A program made the position numbers and the translations under genes. DNA of 64,000 nt, from the NCBI RefSeq assembly GCF_029338375.1, contig NZ_CP119804.1, positions 806,001 to 870,000 of the forward strand, in the 5' to 3' direction. A model generated the notes under the pieces. It saw only the letters and a list, made by a program, of their open reading frames with translations, had not been told where the DNA came from and did not search any database. The DNA comes from Halorussus lipolyticus (lineage in GTDB: Archaea; Halobacteriota; Halobacteria; Halobacteriales; Haladaptataceae). This document shows, in pieces, positions 17,931-30,087 of this stretch (its first letter is position 1; each line of letters begins with the position of its first letter).

Positions 17931-18239
17931 ATGAGCCGAGCTTTCGACCTCGACCTCCAGACGGTCGAACAGGAAATCGAGGAGAGCGGCGGCGGCGGCG
18001 ACGGCCACACCGACCGGAGTATCGTCCTCGGAACCCTCGACGGGACGAAGGACGAACGCGAGTGGTTCGAAATCGTGGACCGCGGAGACGTGTTGGTCCT
18101 CGCGGTCGAAGGTGAACTATCGGAATTGGCCGAGGGCCTCGTACCGCGAGTGAAAGAACGCGGCGGGAGTCTGGTTCACTTTCGAGAGTTTCTCCTCGTG
18201 ACACCCGCCGACGTGGACGTGGATTCGAGCCGACTCTGA
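17931..18239 (+). CDS. Haloarchaeal conserved protein (DUF5779-like)
   Basis: A 102-residue soluble acidic protein starting MSRAFDLDLQTVEQEIEE. The core (SIVLGTLDGTKDEREWFEIVDRGDVLVLAVEGELSEL is one continuous region at about 37-73) is well ordered, with alternating strands and helices, and the C-terminus is FLLVTPADVDVDSSRL. A Ser/Gly linker splits the N-terminal helix from the core. The DUF5779 name is from memory; no function is known to me. It lies just upstream of the rRNA promoter region. The longer frame upstream has an implausible basic sequence and is rejected. Confidence 0.78.
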   Translation: MSRAFDLDLQTVEQEIEESGGGGDGHTDRSIVLGTLDGTKDEREWFEIVDRGDVLVLAVEGELSELAEGLVPRVKERGGSLVHFREFLLVTPADVDVDSSRL

Positions 18240-18690
18240 CGCGCGGTCGGAAACGCTTAATCCCGGCGAGCGTCTACCTACGAACGCGTACCTCAAGTCC
18301 CCGCCCGAGCAGTCCCACTCGGGAGCGATGACAGCGCGGAGAACCCGGGTACGCGACAGTTACGAGGTTGCTCCTCTGACAGCAGTTCGGTGCTGGACAT
18401 CAGCACCCGCCCGGCACGAGGGTTTGCCAGCAGACTCGGCACGCCGCCACGGATGACGCTGGAGGTTAGTGTTCCGGGCGACATTTCGGTACACTCTGTC
18501 TGCCGTCGGTCCAGTTGCTGAGCTTGACTGTTTTGACAGGCCTTGGTAAGCACATATTATTGTACTTTGCGCGCACGCGTGTGAGGAGTCTGGTCTTCTT
18601 GATGCTCCTCTTTCCACGAGAATACTGGAGTCAGCCGTCGGCCTGCGAGCGTGTCACGGTTACACGGGTGGAAACACCACGCAATGCGAC
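18240..18690. other. Non-coding region upstream of rRNA promoters with a structured candidate RNA
   Basis: No convincing gene. At 18286-18354, GCGTACC pairs with GGTACGC and encloses a second stem CCCGAG/CTCGGG (18304-18323). GAGG/CCTC (about 18363-18376) and GGTGCTG/CAGCACC (about 18391-18409) follow. A CTTAA element near 18257 lies about 27 nt before the first stem. A 63-codon open frame on the minus strand (ending at 18293) starting MSPGTLTSSVIRGG exists but has no supporting motif. Confidence 0.4.
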
Positions 18691-18695
18691 ATTGA

Positions 18696-18720
18696 TTCGA
18701 CGGGCTTAAACTTATCCGGT
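18696..18720 (+). promoter_or_regulatory. Most upstream rRNA promoter candidate
   Basis: GGGCTTAAACTTATCC resembles the CTTAA core of the three downstream rRNA promoters but with a different flank. It is about 80 nt upstream of the next copy, which continues the regular spacing of the array. Confidence 0.45.
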
Positions 18721-18780
18721 GGTTTCGTATTGGTGTACGCGGCGTCCCGCGCCACGGGACGTTCGCCACGCACGCAGTCC

Positions 18781-18800
18781 GATGCCCTTAAGTGTAACAG
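18781..18800 (+). promoter_or_regulatory. rRNA operon promoter, tandem copy 1
   Basis: GATGCCCTTAAGTGTAACAG, with a CTTAAGT TATA-like core. Haloarchaeal rRNA operons typically have several tandem promoters of this type, giving multiple 5' ends. The next copy lies 82 nt downstream. Confidence 0.75.
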
Positions 18801-18862
18801 GGTACTTGGATTGGATGTGAGCGCCCTCGTGCGGTTTGCGAGGTGCGAAACACCTCCGATTC

Positions 18863-18882
18863 GATGCCCTTAAGTGTATAAG
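18863..18882 (+). promoter_or_regulatory. rRNA operon promoter, tandem copy 2
   Basis: GATGCCCTTAAGTGTATAAG, nearly identical to copy 1. The following segment (GGATTGGGTGTGAACG) also parallels that after copy 1, so the unit of duplication is about 80 nt. Confidence 0.78.
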
Positions 18883-18945
18883 GGCACTCGGATTGGGTGT
18901 GAACGAGCCTTCGGGGGTCTTCCCACCGAAGGACGAACGCGGTTC

Positions 18946-18965
18946 GGTGCCCTTAAGTAGTATGG
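18946..18965 (+). promoter_or_regulatory. rRNA operon promoter, tandem copy 3
   Basis: GGTGCCCTTAAGTAGTATGG, the copy closest to 16S. It keeps the CCCTTAAGT core but diverges after it. It is spaced 83-84 nt from copy 2. Confidence 0.72.
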
Positions 18966-19088
18966 GTTCCTTGAACCGTAATGCGAAGAAGATACGACGT
19001 GATGGTTGGGCGTTCAACTCGTCCGACAGTCACACACCAATGAGGATTCCACCCCTGCGGTCCGCCGTATATGATGGGATCTGATGTT

Positions 19089-19141
19089 AGCCCTGGTAGT
19101 TCGGTGACACTCGGTCGGCAACACGAACGAGGTCGTCGAAC
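19089..19141 (+). repeat. 5' strand of the pre-16S processing stem
   Basis: This segment pairs with 20752-20805 after 16S: AGCCCTGGTAGTTC is perfectly complementary to GAACTACCAGGGCT, and further blocks CTCGGTCGGCA and GGTCGTCGA also pair. Such a stem with internal bulges is the archaeal bulge-helix-bulge substrate that frees pre-16S. Confidence 0.8.
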
Positions 19142-19213
19142 TAACGGACCATAGAAGATAGACACGATAGCGTGTCTCCGCCAGAAACCCACCGAGCCTT
19201 GTGCTCGGCAACC

Positions 19214-20685
<1,472 letters not shown>

Positions 20686-20751
20686 AACACACGGGACCAG
20701 GTCGACACGACCTGGCCCACCACCGTCTGTCATCACGACAGACACACGAGG

Positions 20752-20805
20752 GTTCCTCGACGACCCATCTTGGTGCCGACCGAGCACCTTTGAACTACCA
20801 GGGCT
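20752..20805 (+). repeat. 3' strand of the pre-16S processing stem
   Basis: Complementary to 19089-19141, including the 14-nt perfect block GAACTACCAGGGCT. It lies between 16S and tRNA-Ala, so cleavage here separates both RNAs. Confidence 0.8.
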
Positions 20806-20830
20806 ACATTCACTTCCCCGTTCTGGGGAA

Positions 20831-20902
20831 GGGCCCATAGCTCAGTGGCAGAGCGCCTCCTTTGCAAGGAGGAAGCCCTAGGTTCGACTCCTAGTGGGTC
20901 CA
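20831..20902 (+). tRNA. tRNA-Ala (TGC anticodon)
   Basis: A 72-nt tRNA in the 16S-23S spacer. Acceptor GGGCCCA pairs with TGGGTCC (one G-U), the anticodon stem CCTCC/GGAGG holds the loop TTTGCAA with anticodon TGC, and the T arm contains GGTTCGACTCC. The discriminator is A; the 3' CCA is not encoded beyond it. A spacer tRNA-Ala is the rule in haloarchaeal rRNA operons. Confidence 0.96.
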
Positions 20903-20923
20903 TGCCGTGGGTTGAATCGAACC

Positions 20924-20945
20924 GTGTCCCTTAAGTGGGATGCGG
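20924..20945 (+). promoter_or_regulatory. Internal spacer promoter before 23S
   Basis: GTGTCCCTTAAGTGGGATGC carries the same CCCTTAAGT core as the upstream rRNA promoters. It lies between tRNA-Ala and 23S, where an internal promoter is known in Halobacterium. It would allow extra 23S/5S transcription. Confidence 0.6.
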
Positions 20946-21046
20946 GGTAATGATTGAATCCACACTAACCGATGCACTACTCCGTGAAAGCGCGAGTAGG
21001 AAGGGTTCGATGCACGCTCCCGTATCACCTATGGGACGTGATGATG

Positions 21047-21118
21047 ACGACCGTATGTACGTGCAATCCAGGCGTCCACTGGATCCGAATGCAGTGTTCC
21101 GGGTCAAGTGCGATGCAA
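21047..21118 (+). repeat. 5' strand of the pre-23S processing stem
   Basis: Pairs with 24058-24132 after 23S. The block from 21047 (ACGACCGTATGTACGTGCAA) is complementary to one ending at 24132 with a single bulge, and more blocks continue towards TGCGATGCAA. This is the bulge-helix-bulge stem for pre-23S release. Confidence 0.8.
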
Positions 21119-21136
21119 CACACGATAACCAACAGC

Positions 21137-24043
<2,907 letters not shown>

Positions 24044-24057
24044 ACTCATATCAGGTG

Positions 24058-24132
24058 TTGCAACTCTCGCACTGACTCGAACACAGCGTTCGGGTCCAGG
24101 CGCAAACTGGATTGCACGTACATTACGGTCGT
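24058..24132 (+). repeat. 3' strand of the pre-23S processing stem
   Basis: Complementary to 21047-21118 with small bulges (for example GGATTGCACGTACA against TGTACGTGCAATCC). It sits between 23S and the 5S leader. Confidence 0.8.
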
Positions 24133-24142
24133 AGTCGAACCA

Positions 24143-24185
24143 CCGACACTGGCATACCATCACGGTTCGATTCCGTGAGTCGGCG
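24143..24185 (+). promoter_or_regulatory. tRNA-like element upstream of 5S
   Basis: A half-tRNA shape: outer stem CCGAC/GTCGG (24143-24147 with 24179-24183) and a T-arm-like hairpin CACGG-TTCGATT-CCGTG (24161-24177). It ends 2 nt before 5S. In Haloferax volcanii, tRNase Z matures the 5S 5' end through a tRNA-like structure; this element fits that role. It lacks a D arm and anticodon arm, so it is not a tRNA gene. Confidence 0.6.
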
Positions 24186-24307
24186 TTAAGGCGGCCAGAG
24201 CGGCAGGGTGACACCCGTACCCATCCCGAACACGGAAGTTAAGCCTGCCTGCGTTTCGGTTAGTACTGGAGTGCGCGAGCCTCTGGGAACCCCGATTCGC
24301 CGCCTCC
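24186..24307 (+). rRNA. rrf: 5S ribosomal RNA
   Basis: A 122-nt 5S with terminal pairing TTAAGGCGGC / GCCGCCTCC, the internal CCCATCCCGAACACGGAAG block and TTAGTACTGGAGTG. It is the last RNA of the operon. The tRNA-Cys that follows 5S in several haloarchaea is not present; a terminator follows directly. Confidence 0.95.
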
Positions 24308-24316
24308 ATTCATACA

Positions 24317-24352
24317 ACCCTCACACAGCACGATGCTGTGTGGGGGTTTTTT
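24317..24352 (+). terminator. rRNA operon terminator
   Basis: Perfect hairpin: CCCTCACACAGCA, loop CGA, TGCTGTGTGGGGG, followed by TTTTTT. It lies 10 nt after 5S and about 75 nt before the next gene. Confidence 0.75.
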
Positions 24353-24425
24353 CATTTCGAACTGACTGACCAGCACCATCTCCACTCGGCAAAACGTTCA
24401 TCGTATCGTCGCTCGTCGTCACAGT

Positions 24426-25649
24426 ATGACAGTAGCAAGAAGTGTCGAACTCGAGGGACACATCATCGACTCGGGGATGATGCAACGGTGCTTCGGCGTG
24501 GTGATGGACCTCGGCGGGAACTTCGACGTCGAAGTCTTCGATGTCGGCAAGCACAAAGACGAGGAGTCCTACTGCCGGATGATAGTCCAAGCGGACGACG
24601 AGGACCAACTTCGAGAAATCCTGCACGAACTCAACCAGAACGGCGCGCACCTCTCGGACCCGCCGAACGCGACCCTCGAGCCGGCACCCGAGGACCGTGT
24701 GGTTCCGGACGGCTTTTACTCGACGACGAACCATCCGACGAAGGTCAGATACGACGGCGAGTGGCTTCCCGTCGAGAATATCGAGATGGACTGTGCCGTC
24801 GTCGTGGACCCCGACGGGCCGCGCGCGTACACCAAGGTCTTGAATGCGATAGACGAGGACGACTTGGTAGTCACTGACGACGCCGGTGTTCGAGTGGACC
24901 CGCCCGAGCGTCCCCGCGACTCGGGAGGTCCCTTCGGGTTCATGCAGGGTGGTGTCTCGGCCGAGCGGCCCTCCGAGTCGCTCATCCGGCAAATCGCCGA
25001 GGCCGTAGCCGAGACCAAGGCGGAAGGAGGGTCCGTCCTTGCAGTTCCCGGTCCCGCGGTCGTTCACTCCGGTGCGGGCGATGCGCTCGCCAGACTCGTC
25101 AGCGAGGGCTACGTCGATATGCTCTCGGCGGGCAACGGCTTTGCGGTCCACGACCTCGAAAGCGGCCGCTACGGCACGTCGCTCGGGATGAACGTCGAGA
25201 CGCTCGAAAACCCCCGCAAGGGACATAAACACCACATCTACACGATTAGCGAGGTCATCCGCGCGGGCGGCATCCACGAAGCGGTCGAGGAGGGCCTCGT
25301 GGACGAGGGCGTGATGTACGAGTGCGTCGAGAACGACGTGCCCTACGTCCTCGCGGGGTCAATCCGGGACGACGGGCCGCTTCCCGATACCATGACCGAC
25401 GCGGTGGAGGCCCAGAACGCAATCCGCGAGCAGGCCCACGAGGCCGACCTCGTATTGATGCTCGCCACGCTCTTGCATTCGGTCGCGGTCGGCAACTGTC
25501 TGCCTTCGACGACTCGCGTCGTCTGTGTGGACATCAATCCTGCGACCGTCACCCAACTCCTCGACCGGGGGAGCGCGCAGGCAATCGGCATGGTCACGGA
25601 CATCGGGACCTTCCTCCCGGCGCTCGCCGAGACGATTCTGGACGAGTAA
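24426..25649 (+). CDS. Ornithine cyclodeaminase, nickel-pincer-cofactor type (TIGR00300 family)
   Basis: A 407-residue protein of the archaeal LOR/SDH bifunctional-enzyme family. The N-terminal part (EGHIIDSGMMQRCFGVVMDLGG, split over residues 10-31) is the family's conserved domain; the C-terminal part has VPGPAVVHSGAG, LSAGNGFAVHD and VCVDINPATVTQL. Members convert ornithine to proline and ammonia and are related to the C-terminal part of cyanobacterial arginine dihydrolases. It begins about 75 nt after the rRNA terminator and appears monocistronic. Substrate is inferred from family only. Confidence 0.85.
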   Translation: MTVARSVELEGHIIDSGMMQRCFGVVMDLGGNFDVEVFDVGKHKDEESYCRMIVQADDEDQLREILHELNQNGAHLSDPPNATLEPAPEDRVVPDGFYSTTNHPTKVRYDGEWLPVENIEMDCAVVVDPDGPRAYTKVLNAIDEDDLVVTDDAGVRVDPPERPRDSGGPFGFMQGGVSAERPSESLIRQIAEAVAETKAEGGSVLAVPGPAVVHSGAGDALARLVSEGYVDMLSAGNGFAVHDLESGRYGTSLGMNVETLENPRKGHKHHIYTISEVIRAGGIHEAVEEGLVDEGVMYECVENDVPYVLAGSIRDDGPLPDTMTDAVEAQNAIREQAHEADLVLMLATLLHSVAVGNCLPSTTRVVCVDINPATVTQLLDRGSAQAIGMVTDIGTFLPALAETILDE

Positions 25650-25657
25650 CCCCCGAA

Positions 25658-27283
25658 CTACCGCCCGGAGAGTGGCCACCGGCCCGCGAACGCCGCCCGG
25701 TAGCGACCGACCAGCGTCTCTGCCAGTCGATGCTCGACCGGCGTGAACCCGAGCGCGGCGAGCGATTTCGCGTAGGCGACCAGTCCCCCAGCGGTCCCGA
25801 CGACCGGCCCGACCGGACCCGGAATCGCCGTCTTGGCCACGAGCGCCACCGTCGCCAGCGGGACCGCCGCGACCAGCGGCGCAGTGTGCAGGCGCGTGAA
25901 CGGTTGAAGCCCTTCGAGGTAGTACAGCACGACGACCTCCAGTCCGTTGTTCACCGTCAACATCAGCACGTATCCCACCACCAGTCCCGGCAGGCCGAAC
26001 CGCGTGGTCAGCGGAATCGCGGTCACGGCCAGAAACGCGGTAATCACCACGTTGACCACCAACAGCGCCCGCTGGTTGTCGGTCATCTTGAGAAGAATCC
26101 CGACCGACCCCGCGGCGCACGCCGCGTACTGGGCGACGATGAACCCCGGCAGGAGCGGGGCGTACTCGACGTAGGTCGGTCCGAACAGCGCCATCACCGA
26201 CTCCCGGTAGACGACGACCGGAATCGCCAGTCCCGTCACCCCGACCAGCACCAGCCTGCTCGTGACGTGGTAGAGCCGTTTGAGGGCTTCCCGGTGGTCC
26301 TCCTCGTTGAGCGCCGCCGCGACCGGCGGGATGAACTGGTTGATGCCCATCAGTGGGAGTCGGACCAGCGTCCCTAACAGCACCCCGATGGCGAACACCC
26401 CGCCCGCGACGCTCGACAGGTACACCGCGATGAGCGGGTAGAACCCCAACCGCTGGGTCGTGGTGGCGAACCCGCCGACGAACAGGGGGAGCGTGAACGA
26501 GAGGTACTTGCGCCGGAGTCGGGCCGCGTCGGGACCCCGGACCCGAGGACGAAAGTCTCGCTCCCGAGCGAGCCACATTGCCCCGCCGACTCCGACAACC
26601 CCCATCGACAGCAGAACTCCCACCGCGGCCGCCGCCAAGTCCCGAAAGACGACGACGGCGAGTGCGCCCGCGACCAACTGAGCGGTCGGGAACCCGACTC
26701 GAAAGGTGAGGTTGAGCGGGCCGACCGCCTCGATGCCGCGCAGAATCTCGGTGACGGTGAACAGCCAGACCCCCGCGGGCAGGCCGACCGCGAAGATTCG
26801 CAGGACCAACTCGAACTGCGCGCCCTCGCTCGCTATCCGAGTCACCACCGGGGCCGCCAGAAACAGGCCGACCCCGAACGCGGTCGCAACCCCGACCAAC
26901 AGCAGACTCGCAAACGTCGCCAGCGCGTCCCGCTCGGCCCGCGAATCCGCGTTGGGAAGGAATCGGCTCAGTCCGCTCCGGAACCCGAGCGTGAGTCTGA
27001 GGAGGAACCGTTGGAGTCGCCGGGCCAGTGCGAATGCCCCGTAGGAACTCGCCGTGAATCCGTTGGTCAGCATCGCGGTGAACGCGAGGGTCAGTCCGCG
27101 CTGGACGAGAATCGACGGGACCGAAATCGTCGCGCCGTGGGCGACTCGTTCCAGCGCGTCTTCGAGTCGCTCGTCGGCGGAGTCGCGCGCCGCGTCGGGG
27201 TTCGGCGTTCCCGCGTCGGAATCCGGTGTCCCCACGTCCGGCGTCTCCACGGCGAGGTCCCGGTCGTTCGATTTGGAGGCCAC
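25658..27283 (-). CDS. Polysaccharide flippase-type membrane protein
   Basis: A 541-residue integral membrane protein of the MATE/Wzx flippase superfamily. After an acidic N-terminal tail of about 45 residues there are 12 to 14 hydrophobic helices. Family features include the basic loop ALARRLQRFLLR, GGFATTTQRLGFYPLIAVYL and the INQFIPPVAAALNEEDH region near mid-protein. The expected role is to move lipid-linked glycans for S-layer N-glycosylation or exopolysaccharide. No glycosyltransferases are adjacent, so the substrate is unknown. It is convergent with the cyclodeaminase gene (8 nt gap). Confidence 0.82.
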   Translation of the reverse strand: MASKSNDRDLAVETPDVGTPDSDAGTPNPDAARDSADERLEDALERVAHGATISVPSILVQRGLTLAFTAMLTNGFTASSYGAFALARRLQRFLLRLTLGFRSGLSRFLPNADSRAERDALATFASLLLVGVATAFGVGLFLAAPVVTRIASEGAQFELVLRIFAVGLPAGVWLFTVTEILRGIEAVGPLNLTFRVGFPTAQLVAGALAVVVFRDLAAAAVGVLLSMGVVGVGGAMWLARERDFRPRVRGPDAARLRRKYLSFTLPLFVGGFATTTQRLGFYPLIAVYLSSVAGGVFAIGVLLGTLVRLPLMGINQFIPPVAAALNEEDHREALKRLYHVTSRLVLVGVTGLAIPVVVYRESVMALFGPTYVEYAPLLPGFIVAQYAACAAGSVGILLKMTDNQRALLVVNVVITAFLAVTAIPLTTRFGLPGLVVGYVLMLTVNNGLEVVVLYYLEGLQPFTRLHTAPLVAAVPLATVALVAKTAIPGPVGPVVGTAGGLVAYAKSLAALGFTPVEHRLAETLVGRYRAAFAGRWPLSGR

Positions 27284-27459
27284 GGGCCAACTTGCTCGAA
27301 CGCTCGAATAAATCCGCTGGTGTCGGGTGTCCTTGCTGTTTCTGCGCCCTCGCGGAAGTCGCTGGACGAACCGACCGCTGGGAGTTCGTCGGCGACCGTT
27401 CTCGCGCGCCGACGACCTCGGTGCGCCCGACGTATTTTACATATTAACCTAGGCTTAGA

Positions 27460-27466
27460 TTTATTA
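27460..27466 (+). promoter_or_regulatory. TATA box of the esterase pair
   Basis: TTTATTA within an AT-rich stretch, about 28-30 nt before the ATG at 27494. It should drive both tandem esterases. Confidence 0.5.
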
Positions 27467-27493
27467 GTAGGTATTGGTACGTAGTGTCACGTC

Positions 27494-28486
27494 ATGAACT
27501 ACGACAGACGAACCTTCATCAAGTCGGCCGGAAGCGCAATCGGCACAGCAAGCGTCCTCGGCGGTGCCGGTTCCGCCGCGGCCTCGGGGTCGTACACGAA
27601 CCACTACTACAGCGGTTTCGACTACTGGAAGTACGTCCCGGATGGAGTCGGCGCGGGCGACCCGCTCGTGGTGATGCTCCACGGGTGTTCCCAGACCGCA
27701 GATCAGTTCCGCGAGGAGACCCGGATGAACGCGGTGGCCGACCGTGAAGGCTTCGCCGTCATCTATCCTGACCAGTATAACGCCAGAAACGGCGCGCTGT
27801 GCTGGAACTGGTACTACGACGCGAACACGACGCGGGGAGACGGCGAGGCCGCGGTTATCGCCGGGATGACCCAAGAGACCGTAGACGCCGAAGGGCTGGA
27901 CCCCGAGCGCGTCTACATCGCTGGTCTGTCGGCGGGCGCGGCGATGGTCCCGAACATGCTCGCGGAGTACGCAGACATCTACGCCGCGGGCGGCGTCCAC
28001 TCCGGACTGGAGTACGACGCGGCCGAAACCTCCTACGGCGGGACGACCGCCATGACCTACGGCGGTCCCGACCCCCAAGACCAAGGCACGCAAGCCTACA
28101 ACGCGATGGAGTACTATGGCATCACCAGCAACCTCCCGACGATGGTGATTCACGGCACCGACGACACCACCGTCTATCCCATCAACGGGCATCAGGCCGC
28201 CGAACAGGCCACCCAGACCAACGACCTCGCCACCGACGACGCCGACGACGACGGCACCGACTACACCGCCGACGTCGTGACTGACGGCACCTCCGAGTCC
28301 TACAACTACACGACCTACGACTACCACGACGAGAACGGCGAGACGATAGTCAAGAAGATGATGGTGGACGGCATGGGCCACGCGTGGTCCGGCGGCGTGT
28401 CGGGCGGCGAGTACACCGCGCCGGGCGGTCCCGACGCGAGCCAGCTTCTCTGGAACTTCTTCGAAGGCCGAACGCGGAGTGAATAA
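27494..28486 (+). CDS. Secreted PHB-depolymerase-family esterase, copy 1
   Basis: A 330-residue alpha/beta hydrolase of the extracellular PHB depolymerase family. A Tat signal (RRTFIK at 5-10, hydrophobic stretch, Ala-rich cleavage region near 30) predicts export in folded form. The oxyanion region is MLHGCSQT, the nucleophile Ser146 is in GLSAGAA, Asp223 or Asp224 in [10 protein letters not shown] and His296 in GMGHAWSGG complete the triad. There is no C-terminal binding domain. It is followed 2 nt later by a longer homologue. Polyester (PHA) or feruloyl ester substrates are both possible. Confidence 0.85.
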   Translation: MNYDRRTFIKSAGSAIGTASVLGGAGSAAASGSYTNHYYSGFDYWKYVPDGVGAGDPLVVMLHGCSQTADQFREETRMNAVADREGFAVIYPDQYNARNGALCWNWYYDANTTRGDGEAAVIAGMTQETVDAEGLDPERVYIAGLSAGAAMVPNMLAEYADIYAAGGVHSGLEYDAAETSYGGTTAMTYGGPDPQDQGTQAYNAMEYYGITSNLPTMVIHGTDDTTVYPINGHQAAEQATQTNDLATDDADDDGTDYTADVVTDGTSESYNYTTYDYHDENGETIVKKMMVDGMGHAWSGGVSGGEYTAPGGPDASQLLWNFFEGRTRSE

Positions 28487-28488
28487 CG

Positions 28489-29979
28489 ATGAATTTGGAA
28501 CGACGCACGCTGTTGAAATCTCTCGGTGGCGCAGTCGGCGCGAGTGGCGCAGTCTCCTTCGCAGGCGTCTCGGCGGGCGCTGAAGGCACCTACACGTCCG
28601 AAACCTACGACGGTCGGACCTACAAGAAGTACGTCCCGACCGGGGCCGACGGTTCGACCAACGTCCCCCTCGTGGTGATGCTCCACGGGTGTACCCAGAG
28701 TCCCGACGGGTTCAAAGACGAGACCCAGATGAATCAGGTCGCCGAACAGGAGAACTTCATCGTCATCTACCCCGACCAGACCACGACGGCCGACTTCAAC
28801 GAGTGCTGGCAGTGGTTCAACGACGCCAACACGACCCGCGGGAACGGCGAGTTGGCACTCATCAAGGGCATGGTGGACCAAGTGAAGTCCAATCACGCCA
28901 TCGACGACAAGCGCGTCTACGCCGCCGGGTTCTCGGCGGGCGGCGCATTCGTCCCGAACCTCGTCGTGGAGTACGCCGACGTGTTCGCCGCGGGCGGCGT
29001 CCACTCCGGTCTGATGTACGACGTGGCCGAGACCCAATCCGACGGTTCGACCGTGATGTCGAGTTGTAGCTCCGGCCCCTCGCCTGCCGAGGAGGGCCAA
29101 GACGCTTACGACCGAATGGAGGACTTCGGCATCACCCGACCGGTGCCGACCATCGTGTTCCACGGTACGAGCGACTACACGGTCTACCCCTGCAACGGCG
29201 ACGAGGAGACCGAGCGCGCCACCTACACCAACGACCTCGCGCTCGACGGCACCGACGACGACAACCTCGACTACACCGCCGACAACACCACGACCGGTTC
29301 GGGCGACAGTCTGAGCTACACCAAGTACGAGTACGCCGACGACAACGGAACCGTCTGGGTCGAGAAGTACAAGGTCGATAGCATGGGCCACGCATGGTCC
29401 GGCGGCGCGTCGGGTGGCTCCTACACCGCACCCGGCGGTCCCGACGCCAGCCAGCGCATCTGGAACTTCTTCAGTCGATTCACCCTCGACGGCCCCGACG
29501 ACGGGTCCGGCGGCGGTGGTGGTGACGACAACGCCGCGCCGACGGCCTCCGCGAGCGCCTCGCCGACCGACCCCGCGGTGGACGAGACAGTTTCGTTCGA
29601 CGGGTCGAACTCGTCGGACTCCGACGGGTCCATCTCGTCCTACGAGTGGGACTTCGGCGACGGGACGACCGCCACGGGCCAAACTGCGAGTCACAGCTAT
29701 AGCTCCTCGGGCGACTACACCGCCACGCTGACCGTCACCGACGACGCGGGCGCGACGGACACAGATACAGTCACCATCTCGGTCGGCGGCGGTAGCTTCG
29801 AGGGCTACTGCGGCACCGCGGACAACTACACCCACGTCCAGCAGGGCCGGGCGTGGACCGACGGTAGCTACGCCTACGCCGAAGGCTCCGACGAAAACAT
29901 GGGCCTGTACAACACCTACGAGACCACGACGCTGAAAGAGACCTCAGAGGGCTACTACGAAATCGTGGACAGTTGCTGA
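28489..29979 (+). CDS. Secreted PHB-depolymerase-family esterase with PKD and binding domains, copy 2
   Basis: A 496-residue tandem homologue of the preceding gene. A Tat signal (RRTLLK at 5-10) is followed by the catalytic domain with MLHGCTQS, Ser149 in GFSAGGAF, Asp229 in [10 protein letters not shown] and His301 in [10 protein letters not shown] Gly/Asp linker leads to a PKD domain (about 345-425; [28 protein letters not shown]). A C-terminal module (about 430-496; [17 protein letters not shown]) resembles substrate-binding ends of known PHB depolymerases. The 2-nt gap to copy 1 implies co-translation; the pair likely divides soluble and polymer-bound substrate. Confidence 0.87.
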   Translation: MNLERRTLLKSLGGAVGASGAVSFAGVSAGAEGTYTSETYDGRTYKKYVPTGADGSTNVPLVVMLHGCTQSPDGFKDETQMNQVAEQENFIVIYPDQTTTADFNECWQWFNDANTTRGNGELALIKGMVDQVKSNHAIDDKRVYAAGFSAGGAFVPNLVVEYADVFAAGGVHSGLMYDVAETQSDGSTVMSSCSSGPSPAEEGQDAYDRMEDFGITRPVPTIVFHGTSDYTVYPCNGDEETERATYTNDLALDGTDDDNLDYTADNTTTGSGDSLSYTKYEYADDNGTVWVEKYKVDSMGHAWSGGASGGSYTAPGGPDASQRIWNFFSRFTLDGPDDGSGGGGGDDNAAPTASASASPTDPAVDETVSFDGSNSSDSDGSISSYEWDFGDGTTATGQTASHSYSSSGDYTATLTVTDDAGATDTDTVTISVGGGSFEGYCGTADNYTHVQQGRAWTDGSYAYAEGSDENMGLYNTYETTTLKETSEGYYEIVDSC

Positions 29980-30087
29980 GCTACCGGTTCGACGACGATG
30001 AGATAACTCTCTATTTTTATCCCATCTATATCTAATTCCGAAGAAAATAATATTATTTCCTTGTCCGCGAGACGAACGATACTGGTC

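Noticed and set aside
18293..18484. 63-codon minus-strand frame upstream of the rRNA operon (MSPGTLTSSVIRGG...)
   Set aside because: No family signal, no clear promoter, and it overlaps stems that look like RNA. I leave it as non-coding, with low certainty.
24143..24185. tRNA gene before 5S
   Set aside because: It has a T-arm-like hairpin and an acceptor-like stem, but no D arm or anticodon arm. A processing signal fits better.
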